From Cinnamomum chago (lineage: Eukaryota > Streptophyta > Magnoliopsida > Laurales > Lauraceae): a DNA stretch of 64,000 nucleotides. The DNA is taken from contig CP142453.1 of assembly GCA_038049695.1 (NCBI GenBank), positions 16,682,001 to 16,746,000 on the forward strand, given 5' to 3'. Below, piece after piece: positions 47,170 through 58,768 of the stretch. Numbering within the stretch: position 1 is the first letter of the stretch; every line of letters starts with the position of its first letter. Below the pieces are notes generated by a model. It was not told the origin of the DNA, ran no database searches, and saw only the letters and a program-made list of their open reading frames with translations. Made by a program: the position numbers and the translations under genes.

Positions 47170-48162
47170 GTGAGATCTTCACAGATTTCTGATATGGATA
47201 TTATTAGAGATGGATCATCAATTTCCAAACCTCCTCTCTTGGATGGTTCGAACTACCATTATTGGAAAGTTCGAATGACTGCGTTCCTTCAATCCATAGA
47301 TCTGGATGTCTGGAACTGTGTGGAATTTGGTTACACCAAGCCTACTGTTGTCACTGATGGCAACGGGACCATTGAAAAACCCATGCCTCAATGGACCAAG
47401 GATGATAAACAAGCCTTCAATTTTAACAGCAAAGCTTTAAATGCAATTTTTAATGGTGTTTCTCCTTCTGAATTTCGTCGAATATCTATTTGCAAAACTG
47501 CTAAGGAAGCATGGGATATATTAGAAACTGTCCATGAAGGTACTCTCAAAGTTAAGCAAGCCAAACTTCAGAATTTGGCTACTGCTTTTGAAAATCTGAA
47601 AATGGATGAAACTGAAGTGTTTGATGATTTCAATGATAAACTGTCTGCTATTATTAATTCTACTTTCTACTTGGGTGAAGTCATTCCTGAACATAAAATT
47701 GTTAAAAAGATTCTCCGATCTCTTCTTGAGAGATTTGACCCAAAAGTAGTAGCAATTGAGGAATCCAGCAATTTGGATTTAATCAAAGTTGATCAATTAG
47801 TTGGCAACATGCAAACATTTGAAGCCAATATCAGGAAAAAAAAGAAAGCTAAAGGGATGGCTTTGAAGTCTCATATGGAGCATGATAATGACTCTAAACA
47901 AGAGACTGAAGACCCAAAACTTGATGCCCTCTTTCTTAAGAAGTTCAAAAGATTTTTGAAAAACGACAAGAAGGATTTTAGAAAGAATTTTAAAAATACT
48001 GCACAAAAAGGGCAGAATAAGCCTTCTTCGTTTAAAACCAATGCTGGTCAAAATCTTGAGAAAAATGTGTCCAAAATCCCCCCCAAGAGTACACACTGTT
48101 ATGAATGCAAAGGTTTTGGTCACTATGCTTCTCAATGTGTTAATAGAACTATTCTTTGTTAG
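47170..48162 (+). mobile_element. Gag region of the Sirevirus
   Basis: The frame opens near MDIIRDGSSISKPPLLDG and carries a UBN2-type gag domain (NYHYWKVRMTAFLQSID, NSKALNAIFNGVSPSEFRRI, AKEAWDILETVHEG). A lysine-rich stretch and a CCHC zinc knuckle (CYECKGFGHYASQC) follow. The wording NSKALNAIFNGV is characteristic of SIRE-type gag. Confidence 0.85.
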
Positions 48163-48179
48163 ATAATTAACAGGATTTA

Positions 48180-49943
48180 GTGGAAGCTTATCAGAGTCTC
48201 CTAAAACACTATAGAAGGATGACTCAATTGAATGATATTCTGAAAGGAAAATGGAAGATTGCTGAGAAAGAAAATCTTGTTATTAAATCTGAACTCAATG
48301 AAGCTCAAGGTAAAGTATCTCAACTTGAAACACAGCGTACCATTCTATCTGACAAGTTGATTTCTGTAGGAAATGAACGTGATTCACTTCATGAGCACTA
48401 TCTTCAAGCTAAGAAAGATATACTAAGTCTTATGAAAGAACTGGACTCCTGCAAAGCTGAAAATGCTAACATCTCGGACAAGCTCAAGATGACTATTGCT
48501 GAATTGGTCTCTACCAAAGCTGATCTTAATCGGATGAACACTGGGTCAAAGAAACTTGATGAAATTCTGGGTGCACAAATCATGTCAAGCAGCAAACATG
48601 GCCTTGGATTTGAATATGGTGCATCCTCCTCAAATAACCAAGGTAAATTTGTTCGGGGTAATACTCTGTTTGCTATTGAACCTACTGTTTCTCAACCACA
48701 ACATGTGAACCCCAATATTAAGAAGCACATGCCTCAACGTAAATATGTCCCTATCTGTCATTTTTGCGGAATCATTGGACATATCAGGTCTCATTGCAAT
48801 AAATTACATGAGAAACTTCGCAATGAAAGAAGAAACATTAATTTGATTCCTTATAATGTCAAACGAAAATCCATTTGGATACGTAAATCTGATCTTTGTT
48901 GCAATGTGGCACTCACTGCTCTTAAGGCACAAAGTTCACATGTTTGGTACTTAGACAGCGGGTGCTCTAGACATATGTCAGGGGATAAGTCTCTTTTCAC
49001 ATCCCTTGAAAGTCATCATGGAGGTAATGTTCAATTTGGAGATGGAAGCAAATCAAAAGTCATTGGTAAAGGATCTGTCAACTTACCAGGTATGTCAACT
49101 ATCAATAATGTCTTTCTGGTTGATGGACTGAAGGCAAATTTGCTAAGTATCAGTCAATTCTGTGAGTCTGGTAATGAAGTTCATTTTTCTCTAAATACTT
49201 GCACTATTGTTGACAGTCATGGAAAACATGTTCTTTCTGGTAAAAAGAATTCCGATAATTGCTATGTGGTTGCTAATGAAAAAGTCTTGAACTGTAATTC
49301 TGCTACTGTTAATGTTGTTGACCTTTGGCATCAAAGGCTAGGTCACATTAACCATTATGACTTGGAAAAACTCTCTAAACAAGAATTGGTTCGAGGTCTC
49401 CCCAAACTTCAAAAACCAGATAACCACGTGTGTGGCCCTTGCCAATTGGGGAAACAAATTAGAGCACCACATAAAAAATTGGACATGCTGACTACCAAGA
49501 GACCACTAGAGCTACTTCATATGGATCTTATGGGTCCTTCAAAATCTGCAAGTATTGGGGGCAAAAAGTACATTTTTCTTACCGTTGATGATTTCTCTAG
49601 ATTTTCTTGGGTTCGCTTTCTTAGAAATAAATCTGAAACCTTTGATGTATTCCATTGCTTATGGCTTCAACTTCTTGCAGATAAGAGTGAACAGTATGGT
49701 GGAATTGCAAGAATCAGATCTGATCATGGCACTGAGTTTCAAAACTCCTCTTTTGACTCTTTTTGCACTGAAAATGGAATTAAACATGAGTTTTCTGCCC
49801 CGAAAACTCCACAACAAAATGGAGTTGTTGAAAGGAAAAATCGGGTTGTACAAGAAATGGCTCGAGTCATGATCCATAGTAAGAATGTGCCACAAAGGTT
49901 TTGGGCAGAGACAGTTAACATTGCTGTATATGTGATCAATTGA
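48180..49943 (+). mobile_element. Coiled coil, protease and integrase region of the Sirevirus
   Basis: In order: a long coiled coil (about 48200-48560), a second zinc knuckle (CHFCGIIGHIRSHC), the protease block (VWYLDSGCSRHMSG), the pre-integrase block (LWHQRLGHINHYDLEKLS with CGPCQLGK) and the integrase core (LLHMDLMGPSKS, FLTVDDFSRFSWV, RSDHGTEF, ENGIKHEFSAPKTPQQNGVV). The order protease-integrase-RT is that of Ty1/copia. Confidence 0.85.
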
Positions 49944-50006
49944 GTCTACATCAGGGCAGGCACAAAGAATACTCCCTATGAATTATGGACTGGTCGAAAA
50001 CCCACT

Positions 50007-50810
50007 GTGAAAGACTTCAAAACTTTTGGGAGCAAATGTTATATCTTGAAAGATCGAGAACATCTTGGAAAGTTTGACTCCCGAAGTGATGAAGGGATTT
50101 TTCTTGGATATTCCTTAAATAGCAAAGCTTACAGGGTGTTTCACTTGCGTACTTCAACGGTCATGGAATCTATCAACGTCATTGTAGATGACACTGGACC
50201 TTCTCACTTTTCTGATGATGAAGATGAATTTCCACTAACTCTTCATTCTTCTCCGCAGGATGAACAATATGGGACACAACATACGGAACCACAAGATCCA
50301 GTCACACCGGATCAAGAAGCTGTTATTCCTGACACCGAATCTGAATCTGAAAGTGAAGAGTTTGGACTGAAAAAGAAAGGTTCTGCCCAAAGAACATCAA
50401 GTCATCAACAATCTTCAAGCAAGGAAGTAAGTCCTAGAACCCAAAAAGGTCAGGTATTCAGAGATCATTCTCTTGACAAAGTCATTGGTGACATTCATGC
50501 TCCTTTAAAAACTCGTCAGCAAATCCAAAGTGAGGTAAATTTCTTGTGTTATGTTTCCTCCCTTGAACCCAAAAACATAAGTGAAGCGCTTATTGACGAC
50601 TCCTGGATTAATGTCATGCATGAGGAGTTAGGTTAATTTGAGCGTAACAATGTTTGGAAACTTGTTCCACGGCCCAAAAATACACATGTCATCGGGACAA
50701 AATGGATATTTAGAAATAAAACGGATGAATTTGGACAAGTCATTAGAAACAAAGCTAGGCTGGTTGCCCAGGGCTACACCCAGGTGGAGGAAATTGATTT
50801 TGATGAATGG
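50007..50810 (+). mobile_element. Integrase C-terminal and first RT part of the Sirevirus
   Basis: FGSKCYILKDREHLGKFDSR and GIFLGYSLNSKAYRVF are the copia block after integrase. An acidic linker follows, then the opening of reverse transcriptase (NVWKLVPRPKNTHVIGTKWI, KARLVAQGYTQ). The rest of pol is not recognised here, so the element is incomplete and could not move by itself. Confidence 0.8.
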
Positions 50811-50879
50811 TTATGGTTTGTTGCATATTATCAGTACTTTTCTCTCCTGGCACATAGATAGTTTGGGTTCGTAGCCTTT

Positions 50880-51954
50880 TTAACCCGAGCCAGTACTCCC
50901 TTAGGGGTATTTACATACCTAGTGCCCTACAGACATCTGTTTTGGGAGTCATTGGCCGAATGCTCGCTACATGGGTTAATTAGAAAGCTTAAAGGACCTA
51001 AGCTTAAAAAAAAAAAAAAAAAAATGCCGGAGGATCAGGACTACCTACGAGTATGTGTGATAGCTGTTATATGATTGAAAAGTTTCATTAGAGAAGGCTA
51101 CCATACTCATTAGTGTGAAAGTCACCTATGATGAATCTTATGTGTTCATTTACTTCTAAAAAAAAAAAAAAAAAAAGGAAGTTGAGTCTGTTGTGTGTGA
51201 TCCTATCATTTATCTAGAACAGACTATTTTTCAAAATTCACTCGCTATTACACACTTATGCTTGGCACAAGATTCAGTGTATGATCATGGGCCCGTTTGA
51301 TAAATTTACTAATAAAGTCAAGTTAAGTTAAACATCCCATCAAAAACACTTTTTACAAAAATTCCCTCCATCTTTTCCAAAAAAAGTCAAAAAGCAACTA
51401 CATTTACTCACTAAAAGACAAAAAATCTACATTTCCCCATACAAAAAGTCAAAAATATTCCATTCCAAACAACTAAAAATAAAATATCATCATAACTTAC
51501 TTATATTTTATTCATTCTTTTCATTTCACTTCACTCCACTTTATTTTAAAAGTAAATTACCAAACGGGCCCTAAGGGACACACCATGCTCATTCATTCAT
51601 CATCTGACTTGTTTCTCAGTTCTGGACCAGGACCGATCGATCGGCCTGACTAGAACGATCGATCGGCCATCATGTCAGTCGTTTTTAAATCAGTTCAGGT
51701 CATTTCTCTTCGTTTGCTTCCTTTCCTCTTCTTCTCATTAGCTGCCCTAGCACCATTTTACCTTTCTCATTCACGGTTTTCTTTTGGGATCACTTGCTCT
51801 AAGGTATGTTTTCTCCTCCTTCCTCTCTCTCTTTCCATTTCCCTTCATTTTCTAGTTTTGGTTTTGATAGTTGAGTTGGGTGCTTAGACTGTGGTGATTT
51901 ATTTGTGGATGTTTAAAATGGAATGGTTGTGCTACTGTTTTTCTTACAATCTAT
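50880..51954 (+). other. Non-coding region of the Sirevirus between pol and extra ORF
   Basis: It contains a nested MITE (51289-51571), A-rich runs, and two CGATCGATCGGCC palindromes at 51633-51668 that match the palindromes in the LTRs. Leader-like CT-rich sequence precedes the extra ORF. Confidence 0.6.
51289..51571. mobile_element. MITE nested in the Sirevirus
   Basis: The ends GGGCCCGTTTGATAAATTTA and TAAATTACCAAACGGGCCC are inverted copies about 283 bases apart. The interior is AT-rich and non-coding. The terminal GGGCCCGTTTG is common among plant Tourist and hAT MITEs. I could not fix a target duplication. Confidence 0.7.
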
Positions 51955-53190
51955 ATGTTGAATGTACTCAGTTGGGAGTGTGGTGGTCTCATTGTACATC
52001 CATTTTTGGATGATCCATTTCTAAGTTGGATGTTGCCTCTTTTTATCTATGATGTGCACACCAGGTGTTTGGTTGTTTGCCTCAACGACAAAATGGCTCC
52101 AAAAGTTGCTCATCCTTGCAAGAAAACCTGCCATCGTGGAAGCTCATCATCTGCCCCTACTTTTGATGGTACTAGATTTCAGAGTTTGATTAAAGAAAAC
52201 TCTTTTATGAGTGTGTTCTCGAAGACGCAAGTCATAGTTGAACGTCCAATCCGGTTGGCTAAAATCGAAATTGATTTCAGTTTGTGGCTCCGTGAAAGGG
52301 AATGGGATTCCCTCTATCTCTTTGACCCCACAGTCTATGGGTCGCTTGTACAGGAATTTTATAACAACTTTCATGATTTTGGAGATGAATCTTTTAAAAC
52401 ATTTGTTCGTGGGATCGTGATAGAAATCAATCCAAATTTCATAGGCCAGTTTCTTCAAATTGATAGGAGTATTGAGGCAGACTACCCGACTCCAGATCCC
52501 GATCCAGATGATATGGAAGATCCTGTAGCCAATATAGATTGGGATGAAGTGGTCACCACCCTTACTGGCGGTAGAAAGACTACATGGCCTGGTGGCACTT
52601 TGAAGCAGAAGTTCCTCACTCCATCCTACCGGATGCTAAATCTGTTTGTTTGCTATAATCTTCAGCCGAAGGGGAGAACTTCTGAGGTGATTTTGGAAAC
52701 CGGTTACTTGTTATATTTGATTGGGACTGGGCGGCCTATCGACGTTCCTCTCACTATCTTTAAGCACATGTTGGCTGCCCCCCTAGGTGCTGCATCTACT
52801 TCTCTGCCATACGGAGCTCTCATTACTCGTATACTCTTGTCTAGAGGAGTAGCACTTGGGCCTCATGATTCTCTAGTAAAAGGGAGAGGGCCAATTACCT
52901 ACCGCACTTTCAGTTTGTCCTCCGCCCATGTTGATGACAGTGGTGATGAAGCTCCACTTCAAGAAGAAGAAGCTGCTCCAGTTGATCATCAGTTTTAGTC
53001 TGCTGTGCCTTCATATTTTCAAGACTTTGAAAATCGCCTCCTGGATCAGTCTACACAGATGGAGCTACTTGAGCATAGGATGGACTCACAATTTCAGGAT
53101 GTGTTTACGCAGATGAGGCAACTACAGATTGGGAGTAACCGGATTGAGGAAAAATTGGACACTCTTCTTCATCGATTTCCTCCTCCTCCT
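51955..53190 (+). mobile_element. Extra ORF of the Sirevirus, putative plant transposon protein type
   Basis: A long sense-strand open region follows pol. Its body (FDGTRFQSLIKENSFM, VQEFYNNFHDFGDESFKTFV) leads to LKQKFLTPSYRMLNLFVCYN, then ETGYLLYLIGTGRPIDVPLT and LPYGALITRILLSRGVAL. This is the layout of the 'putative plant transposon protein' domain found as an extra ORF in many plant LTR elements. An acidic tail and a coiled coil (LLEHRMDSQFQDVFTQM) follow. Sireviruses are known to carry an additional, sometimes called envelope-like, ORF at this place; I see no clear membrane segment in the main body. Its function is unknown. Confidence 0.6.
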
Positions 53191-53203
53191 CAGTAGTCCT
53201 CAG

Positions 53204-54582
53204 CAAGGAAGAAAATATCGGCCGATACGAAGCGTATCGGCCGATATATCGGCCGTATCGACCTTGGCCGATACGGTACAAGAAGTTATCGGCCGCTACG
53301 GGTGTATCGCACCCGTAGCGGCCGATACTGGAGCGTATCGGCCGATACTTTAGTGTATCGGCCGATACGGGCCGATACGTACCGTATCGGCCCATACACG
53401 TGGGGGGGGGGGGGTATAAAACCCCCCCTTTTGGACTTTTTAGGGTTTTTTACCCTTGTCTTTGTTCTCTTCCCCTCTATAGTTTCCATTTTCACTTCTT
53501 TGTGGTCCCAAATGTCTCCTAAGTCAAGAGTATCGGCCGATACATGCCGCCACGCTACGTGGCGGCCGATACGACGTGTATAACCCCCCCTTTTGGACTT
53601 TTTAGGGTTTTTTACCCTTCTCTTTCATCTCTTTCCCTCTATGGTTGCTGTTTTCACCTCTTTGTGGTCCATCTTGCGTAAGTTAAAAAAAAAAAATCGA
53701 ATCGGGGCTGCCGCCCCGAACCCCGCCTTTATGGTCGGCGGCCCGGAGGGTGGCCATCGGACAGCCCTCCGGGGCTCGGCCTCTTTATCAGTACTTTTCA
53801 TATATTGAATGATCTATCATGAATGCATGCAACATATAATGTTTATGTTCATATTAAGCTAATTTTGATCATCAAAGTTTTATACTTAGGGTTAGGTCTC
53901 ACCACAGTGACCCTAACAAAGTAACAATTAAACACTGATATTTTGCTCTAATAGTACTATCATGATGTTTACATTACATATTGTTCAAATGTATGAATAT
54001 AAGTGTCTCCCAAATCCCTTTTGGTGGTGATCAAGGTATTCCTAATTTCCTATTTCTCTCACTAACTCTCTACTCCCTTTGTCATTTCTAAATTGGTGTT
54101 GAATGTTGATTGTTGATCACTTCATAGTTCATTCACTTGATTGAATTTGAACCTTGAATGCTGAAGTATTGATATTTGATTGTTCAATGTTCACTAATGA
54201 CCTAACTCTTAAGTCTTCTTAATTCTTATGCCTTTATTTCATGTTCTAATTTTTTTCTATTTAGCTTTCCATTACTTTTTAAGTTAACATGACTAAGAAA
54301 CATGAATACATGTGAAAAAACTAATCATTACTATTATTTTCTATTTATACAGCGATACAGGACATCATATATTGAGGGCACCGCTACGCCCCCTTTTCTT
54401 ACTTACTTTTGCAAAAGAACCACATTTTCTTTCATTTTACAATTTTCTGGATTTTCTGGAATTTTTTCAGATTTTTTTGGCGATTTTTTAAAATCGCACC
54501 GCTACGCCGATACGTATCCCCCGCTTCGTATCGGTTTGGCGGCGGGCCGCTACGCCCGCCGCTACCGATATTTTCATCCTTG
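53204..54582. mobile_element. Non-autonomous hAT element with TATCGGCCGATA arrays, nested in the Sirevirus
   Basis: This 1379-base element has inverted ends CAAGGAAGAAAATATCG and CGATATTTTCATCCTTG (one mismatch). A perfect 8-base duplication, GTCCTCAG, lies at 53196-53203 and 54583-54590. About ten to twelve copies of a palindromic TATCGGCCGATA-type motif crowd the left 380 bases, and related GC-rich copies crowd the right 90 bases. Such subterminal motif clusters are known transposase-binding regions in hAT elements. Inside is a direct repeat of about 95 bases (53416-53511 and 53578-53673). No transposase frame is seen. Confidence 0.85.
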
Positions 54583-54734
54583 GTCCTCAGCTACTATCTT
54601 TTTGTCCTCCAAATTTTCTGTTATGACTGGCCTAGACTGATTATGTGTTTCTGACTGTCGTGTCTCTCTCTTTTAATGTTGTCTGTTAATTTTGCTATCT
54701 CTGTTACTTTTTCTTACCCTTGTCAATTTATGGC

Positions 54735-54748
54735 CAAAAAGGGGGAGA
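54735..54748 (+). other. Upstream polypurine tract of the Sirevirus
   Basis: AAAAAGGGGGAGAC repeats the core of the tract that abuts the 3' LTR, about 235 bases upstream of it. Multiple polypurine tracts are a reported Sirevirus trait. Confidence 0.65.
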
Positions 54749-54968
54749 CAATGTTAGTTTAGTTGCTTTTCTCTTTAATACTTTCGTCTATTTATCTCTA
54801 TGTGTGCGCTTAATTTTCATATCATTTGATCACGATCTTCTGTCATAGATTGTCGGTGACAGGTACTGCAGGTATCAGCAATGGATGATGGTTTTGCTCG
54901 AGTATCGTTTTTTTTTTGGGTAGTTTCAGGGTTAATTTATTGTATTAGATGTTTTGTCCATGAATTGC

Positions 54969-54981
54969 CAAAGGGGGAGAT
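54969..54981 (+). other. Polypurine tract at the 3' LTR of the Sirevirus
   Basis: CAAAGGGGGAGAT lies immediately before the TG of the 3' LTR, the expected position of the plus-strand primer. Confidence 0.85.
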
Positions 54982-55816
54982 TGTAAGTATTTTTGAGTGT
55001 TGGCTAATTCATTGGGTGGACAAAACATGGGAGTTCATGTAATTTACAATTCTTAGTTGGACCACTTCGTGTTGAGGAAGAACTCCAAATCAGCAGGAAA
55101 CAGGGGGAGTTTTCAACGTAAAGACAACCGATCGATCGGCCATGCAGGTCCGATCGATCGCCCAGAAAAAGGCATCAGTTAAAAGTCAGACCGATCGATC
55201 GGACCTGCAGGGCAGATCGATCGGATAGCGGCGAAGCCCCAGCTATTTTTTAGCATCTTCTTTCTTATGCTCTGTTTCCCAATCCTATTCAAACCCAAAC
55301 TCTACCATACGAGTCTAAGAGCTTATTTAAGGGTTTAACCCCTTCAGAAACCTTACCTCTCTCTGATCTAAACCCTGGATAAATTATCCTAAGAGAGATT
55401 TACTTCCTCCATAGAGTTCTTGTGAGAGATTTATGTGCTGAAGCCTTGTTCTCTGGAGAATCCCCATCCATCTTCCAGCCAATTCGCCTTGCTTAAGGTG
55501 TGAAGATTGAAGTACTGGAGAAGGTGAACGGCGTGGTCGTCGGCAAGATTCACGGTGGTCCTTAGGTTGTGATCAACTGTAAAGGAGAGTGAGTTTATCT
55601 TGTAACCTTTGAGTTAATAGTGCTTGATCTTTCTGGACCGGTGCTAGGTCCCGTGGTTTTCCCCCTTCCCAGGGTTTTCCACGTAAAAATTCTTGTGTCC
55701 ATCTTCTTGATTGGTTGATTGATTAACTTAGGTTTTTATCTTCATATTAGTATCTGTGCTGGGATTTATTTTACTTTCTATTAGGATTGTGTTTATCAAC
55801 CCTCCAGGAATTTTCA
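54982..55816 (+). repeat. 3' LTR of the Sirevirus
   Basis: 835 bases, colinear with the 5' LTR. It carries one additional palindromic unit (near 55201-55222) relative to the 5' copy, so palindrome number varies between the two LTRs of one element. Confidence 0.92.
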
Positions 55817-55821
55817 CAGTT

Positions 55822-56311
55822 GCTCTTTAAATTAATACAACACCCCACAAGCCAGTCTATCTCCAACTCTGAAGTTAAAACTAAATCGGTTTTTCAATTT
55901 ATGTCAATGAAAGACTACTATAATATATGCATTTCTGAAAATTCAAATGAATACAAAATAAACCATACAAAAACAGTCCCATTGTGGTTACTTTAGATTC
56001 TGTAATGGCTTTATATGAATTGATCATTTTTAAGAGAGCTAGTGTAAGAAGACGAGAAAAAACTTGGAGAAAGAGAAAGAAACTACGAATTTGAATTTTG
56101 AAGCTGACAGAGCAAAATGAAATTTCTAATTTCTCTGATTGTGTATTTACATATATTCCTTTGAGGGGAGACTTTTCTTCTCTCCTTTACAAAAATGTCA
56201 TTCTGGTTTGGCAAATGCAAGAACCCACAACTAGTCCCTCAGGACCATTCTCCTTCTAGCTTTCGGCAAGGATGAGAGCAAAATGTTAGGCTTCTCATTT
56301 ACTTGTTATGC
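55822..56311. other. Spacer downstream of SAUR 4
   Basis: From about 55990 it is homologous to the left flanks of SAUR 3, 5 and 6 (for example TGAATTGATCAT, then GTGTATTTACATATATTC). No gene is seen. Confidence 0.6.
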
Positions 56312-56605
56312 TCACACACAATTCAGTTGAGAAGTGAGAATTATGAAGGCATCTTCATGGCAAGGAATTGTGAGTCCTCCCATTTGATGATTGAAGCCAA
56401 ACTCTTGTTCAGCCCTGCTTAGCAAGTCTTGGAAGGATGGATGCTTCAGGTAGGATAATGGAATCACAAAGCGAGTCTGGCTTTCCCCAACATAGATGGC
56501 AAAGTGGCCTTTTGGAACACCTGGAGCTGGATTAAATGGACTTCTAGCTAGAGATTGGCGAAGAATTTCCTTTGCTTGAATCATACCAGGCAAACGGATA
56601 CCCAT
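56312..56605 (-). CDS. SAUR family protein 4
   Basis: This intronless SAUR gene encodes 97 residues and starts [20 protein letters not shown]. The core is [57 protein letters not shown], ending LTSQLNCV. It differs from its paralogues by FNHQ for FDHQ and by EQEFG for EEEFG, mild changes in a conserved block. It is complete. It lies just right of the Sirevirus insertion, so its downstream flank was cut about 490 bases from the stop. Confidence 0.93.
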   Translation of the reverse strand: MGIRLPGMIQAKEILRQSLARSPFNPAPGVPKGHFAIYVGESQTRFVIPLSYLKHPSFQDLLSRAEQEFGFNHQMGGLTIPCHEDAFIILTSQLNCV

Positions 56606-56950
56606 GATTTTCGGTTACTACTATTTGCTGAAATGGAAACGAATGGATTTTGAGGTTTTTTATAGGAAGGCAGGCTTTAAGAAGCAGGAGGATGAGTTTT
56701 GAATGAAGCCACAACTTGGGTATGTGTGTTTATATAGAGAATCAATCAATCAGGAAGATTGAGTGGCCAGGAGACATTTTGTAATGAGTTTTCTGCATGT
56801 GGGGGGGTGGGGGTTAAAGTTTAGGTGTAGTTCATGTGCCTTCACATGGTCTTGCTACTTGTTTGCTTTACGTCTCACATCACAGATTGCAAAATCTCTT
56901 CCTTGAATCATGCTGCGACACTACAGGGAACATAGAGCCCCACCAGAATA
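56606..56950 (-). promoter_or_regulatory. Promoter of SAUR 4
   Basis: The TATA box (CTATATAAA on the gene strand) lies at 56729-56737. GAGACA (TGTCTC auxin element on the gene strand) lies at 56771-56776. The shared upstream block CACATGGTCTTGCTACTTG starts near 56843, followed by CAGATTGCAAAATCTCTTCC. Confidence 0.7.
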
Positions 56951-57589
56951 CAGATAAAGTTGTGTGATTCTCAATAGCTCTTCCTTTCTCTTATGGATGG
57001 TAAACCTCAGGCCTGGTGTATTTCTGATGGAACCTCATGATTTGGTGACCCCGACCACACATCTGATGAGTCTGGATGGACCAGGCTACAATTCTCCTAA
57101 CAAGCAATCATAATGCTTCTTAACAACTATGACACATATATATAGCATATCAAACATTAAGGATGTCCTCTTGAGCATTTGTATGACCCCTAGGATCATT
57201 GGTTTGGACTACTGACTGAGACTTGTTCCCTGGAGGAACTTAGAAGTGTTTTTAATCCATGATAATTTGAACAATTTCTCGTTTCCACTTCTTATTTGAA
57301 GATATAAATTGACAAGAAAGTTCATTCCGGTCAATTTTGATTTTGAAAAGGACCTTCGGGTTTTTTGTGAACCTAGTGGAGGAAACTCGGTTTACATGAG
57401 TGATGGTTCATGGTTTTGGATATCCAGAGTTATGTTTAAGTTAAACTTGATCTCTTCCTGAGTGCAAGGCTACCAATTCCCTAGATCCAAATGGGGCAAA
57501 AAGTTAATAGTATACAAGTTCATTACTAGTAATCAATAACTAGACAAGCATATTAATTTATCTGGAGGACTTTCGAGGAAGATAAATGG
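56951..57589. other. Distal spacer of the SAUR 4 unit
   Basis: Homologous to 45000-45700, 60500-61240 and 63500 onward. No gene is seen, and no SAUR coding remnant is visible at the place where the orphan promoter block would point. Confidence 0.55.
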
Positions 57590-57905
57590 AAGTTAGGTAC
57601 AAACTACAGAAAGGAGACTGATTAAGACATTACCTTGCATGTGTGTGTGTGTGTGTATGTGTGTGTGTGTGTCTGCCTGCCTATATAGCTAATCATGTGG
57701 AATCCAAAATTAATGAAATATTTTCTTACCGATAAAAAAAAAATGATTGAGTGGTAATAGGGACACATGAGAATTTTTTTTGAGCCATAGGTCAAGTGGT
57801 TTTGCATGTTGTTGCTACTTGTTTGTGTTTCATGTTTTTATTATAATAGATTGCAATGTCTCCTAAACATGTCATGTTACATGCTGTTGCTAATATCATT
57901 AACTG
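57590..57905 (-). promoter_or_regulatory. Orphan SAUR-type promoter block (unit at 57.6 kb)
   Basis: The block matches the promoter of the SAUR pseudogene at 41.8 kb: TGTTGCTACTTGTTTGTG, TTTCATGTTTTTATTATA and GATTGCAATGTCTCCTAA in order, with a TATA-like CTATATAG at 57682-57689. The place of the coding sequence (left of 57590) holds no SAUR. A GT repeat (57639-57672) sits between. Confidence 0.6.
57639..57672. repeat. GT microsatellite
   Basis: A run of GT units interrupted once by AT. A shorter GT run exists at the same place in the unit at 61.3 kb. Confidence 0.9.
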
Positions 57906-58723
57906 GTTAATATTGGCCGGAGATAATATGCTGTCCTTTGAAAGATTCAACTACCAGGCCATGTGATGATGTTGTTGAGAAAATACAACTACCAGGTCGT
58001 GTCATGTTCGAGAGAGACAAATGAAGATGATGATGAGAAGTTTTGGCCCCACAACAATAATCCAGCATCATGATAACAGTAAATGGTTAGACCTTTCTGT
58101 TTTTTAGAAATCTTTGCCCTCCAATAGGAAATTTCCGAAATTGAAGTACTATCAATCACATATTACTAGGACTGAGAGGATGTAACAGTCATATAGTAGA
58201 GAAGCTCACACTGATCCTAGTTCACCACAAAATGCTACTGGTCCAACATAGATACATACACAACCAGACAAAAAAACAGATAAATGTACATACCTAAATG
58301 TGGTTCCTTTCAGAAATGGCCAGCCCGCCCATAAGCATGAAGGCCAGCTCTGTGGGGCCAACCTTAAAGTATGACAATCATGGGGTTAGAGTTTTTGAAA
58401 TGTCTCCCATGGAATCTCTCAAGGTACAATTTTAAGGGCTTCAAAGTTGTCAAAATCCTAGCCATTAGATAAAGTCAGATGGGTGCCAGATTTGCATGAT
58501 CAATCCAACGGCCTACAGAACTTGAATGAGTGTCAAAAAGTGTCAGATTTTGGCGAGTACTAATTCAGAGGAGACAGTGAGTGTTGAGGGTTATAAATTG
58601 ATCATTAGGCCACAAGGTTCCATGCTAAAGGACCAAGAACCTTACCAAGCATGTTATAAAACGATAAACCTATTTTCTCGCTATAGAATCCTATAGTCAC
58701 ACTAGCATGAAGACTAACATTTC

Positions 58724-58768
<45 letters not shown>

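Larger units (their letters stand above)
46321..55816 (+). mobile_element. Ty1/copia element, Sirevirus (SIRE) lineage, broken
   Basis: This 9496-base LTR retrotransposon fossil is flanked by a perfect 5-base duplication, CAGTT, at 46316-46320 and 55817-55821. It has two LTRs, a primer site with TGGTATCAGAGC (initiator tRNA-Met type), gag, an incomplete pol, an extra ORF and two polypurine tracts. A gag with a long coiled coil and zinc knuckles, plus an additional ORF after pol, fits the Sirevirus branch. The coding region is broken, with several breaks. The LTRs differ at roughly 2 percent of positions by my eye count, plus one indel of about 20 bases. That suggests an insertion of order one to a few million years ago at usual plant rates. 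It split the SAUR array. Confidence 0.88.
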
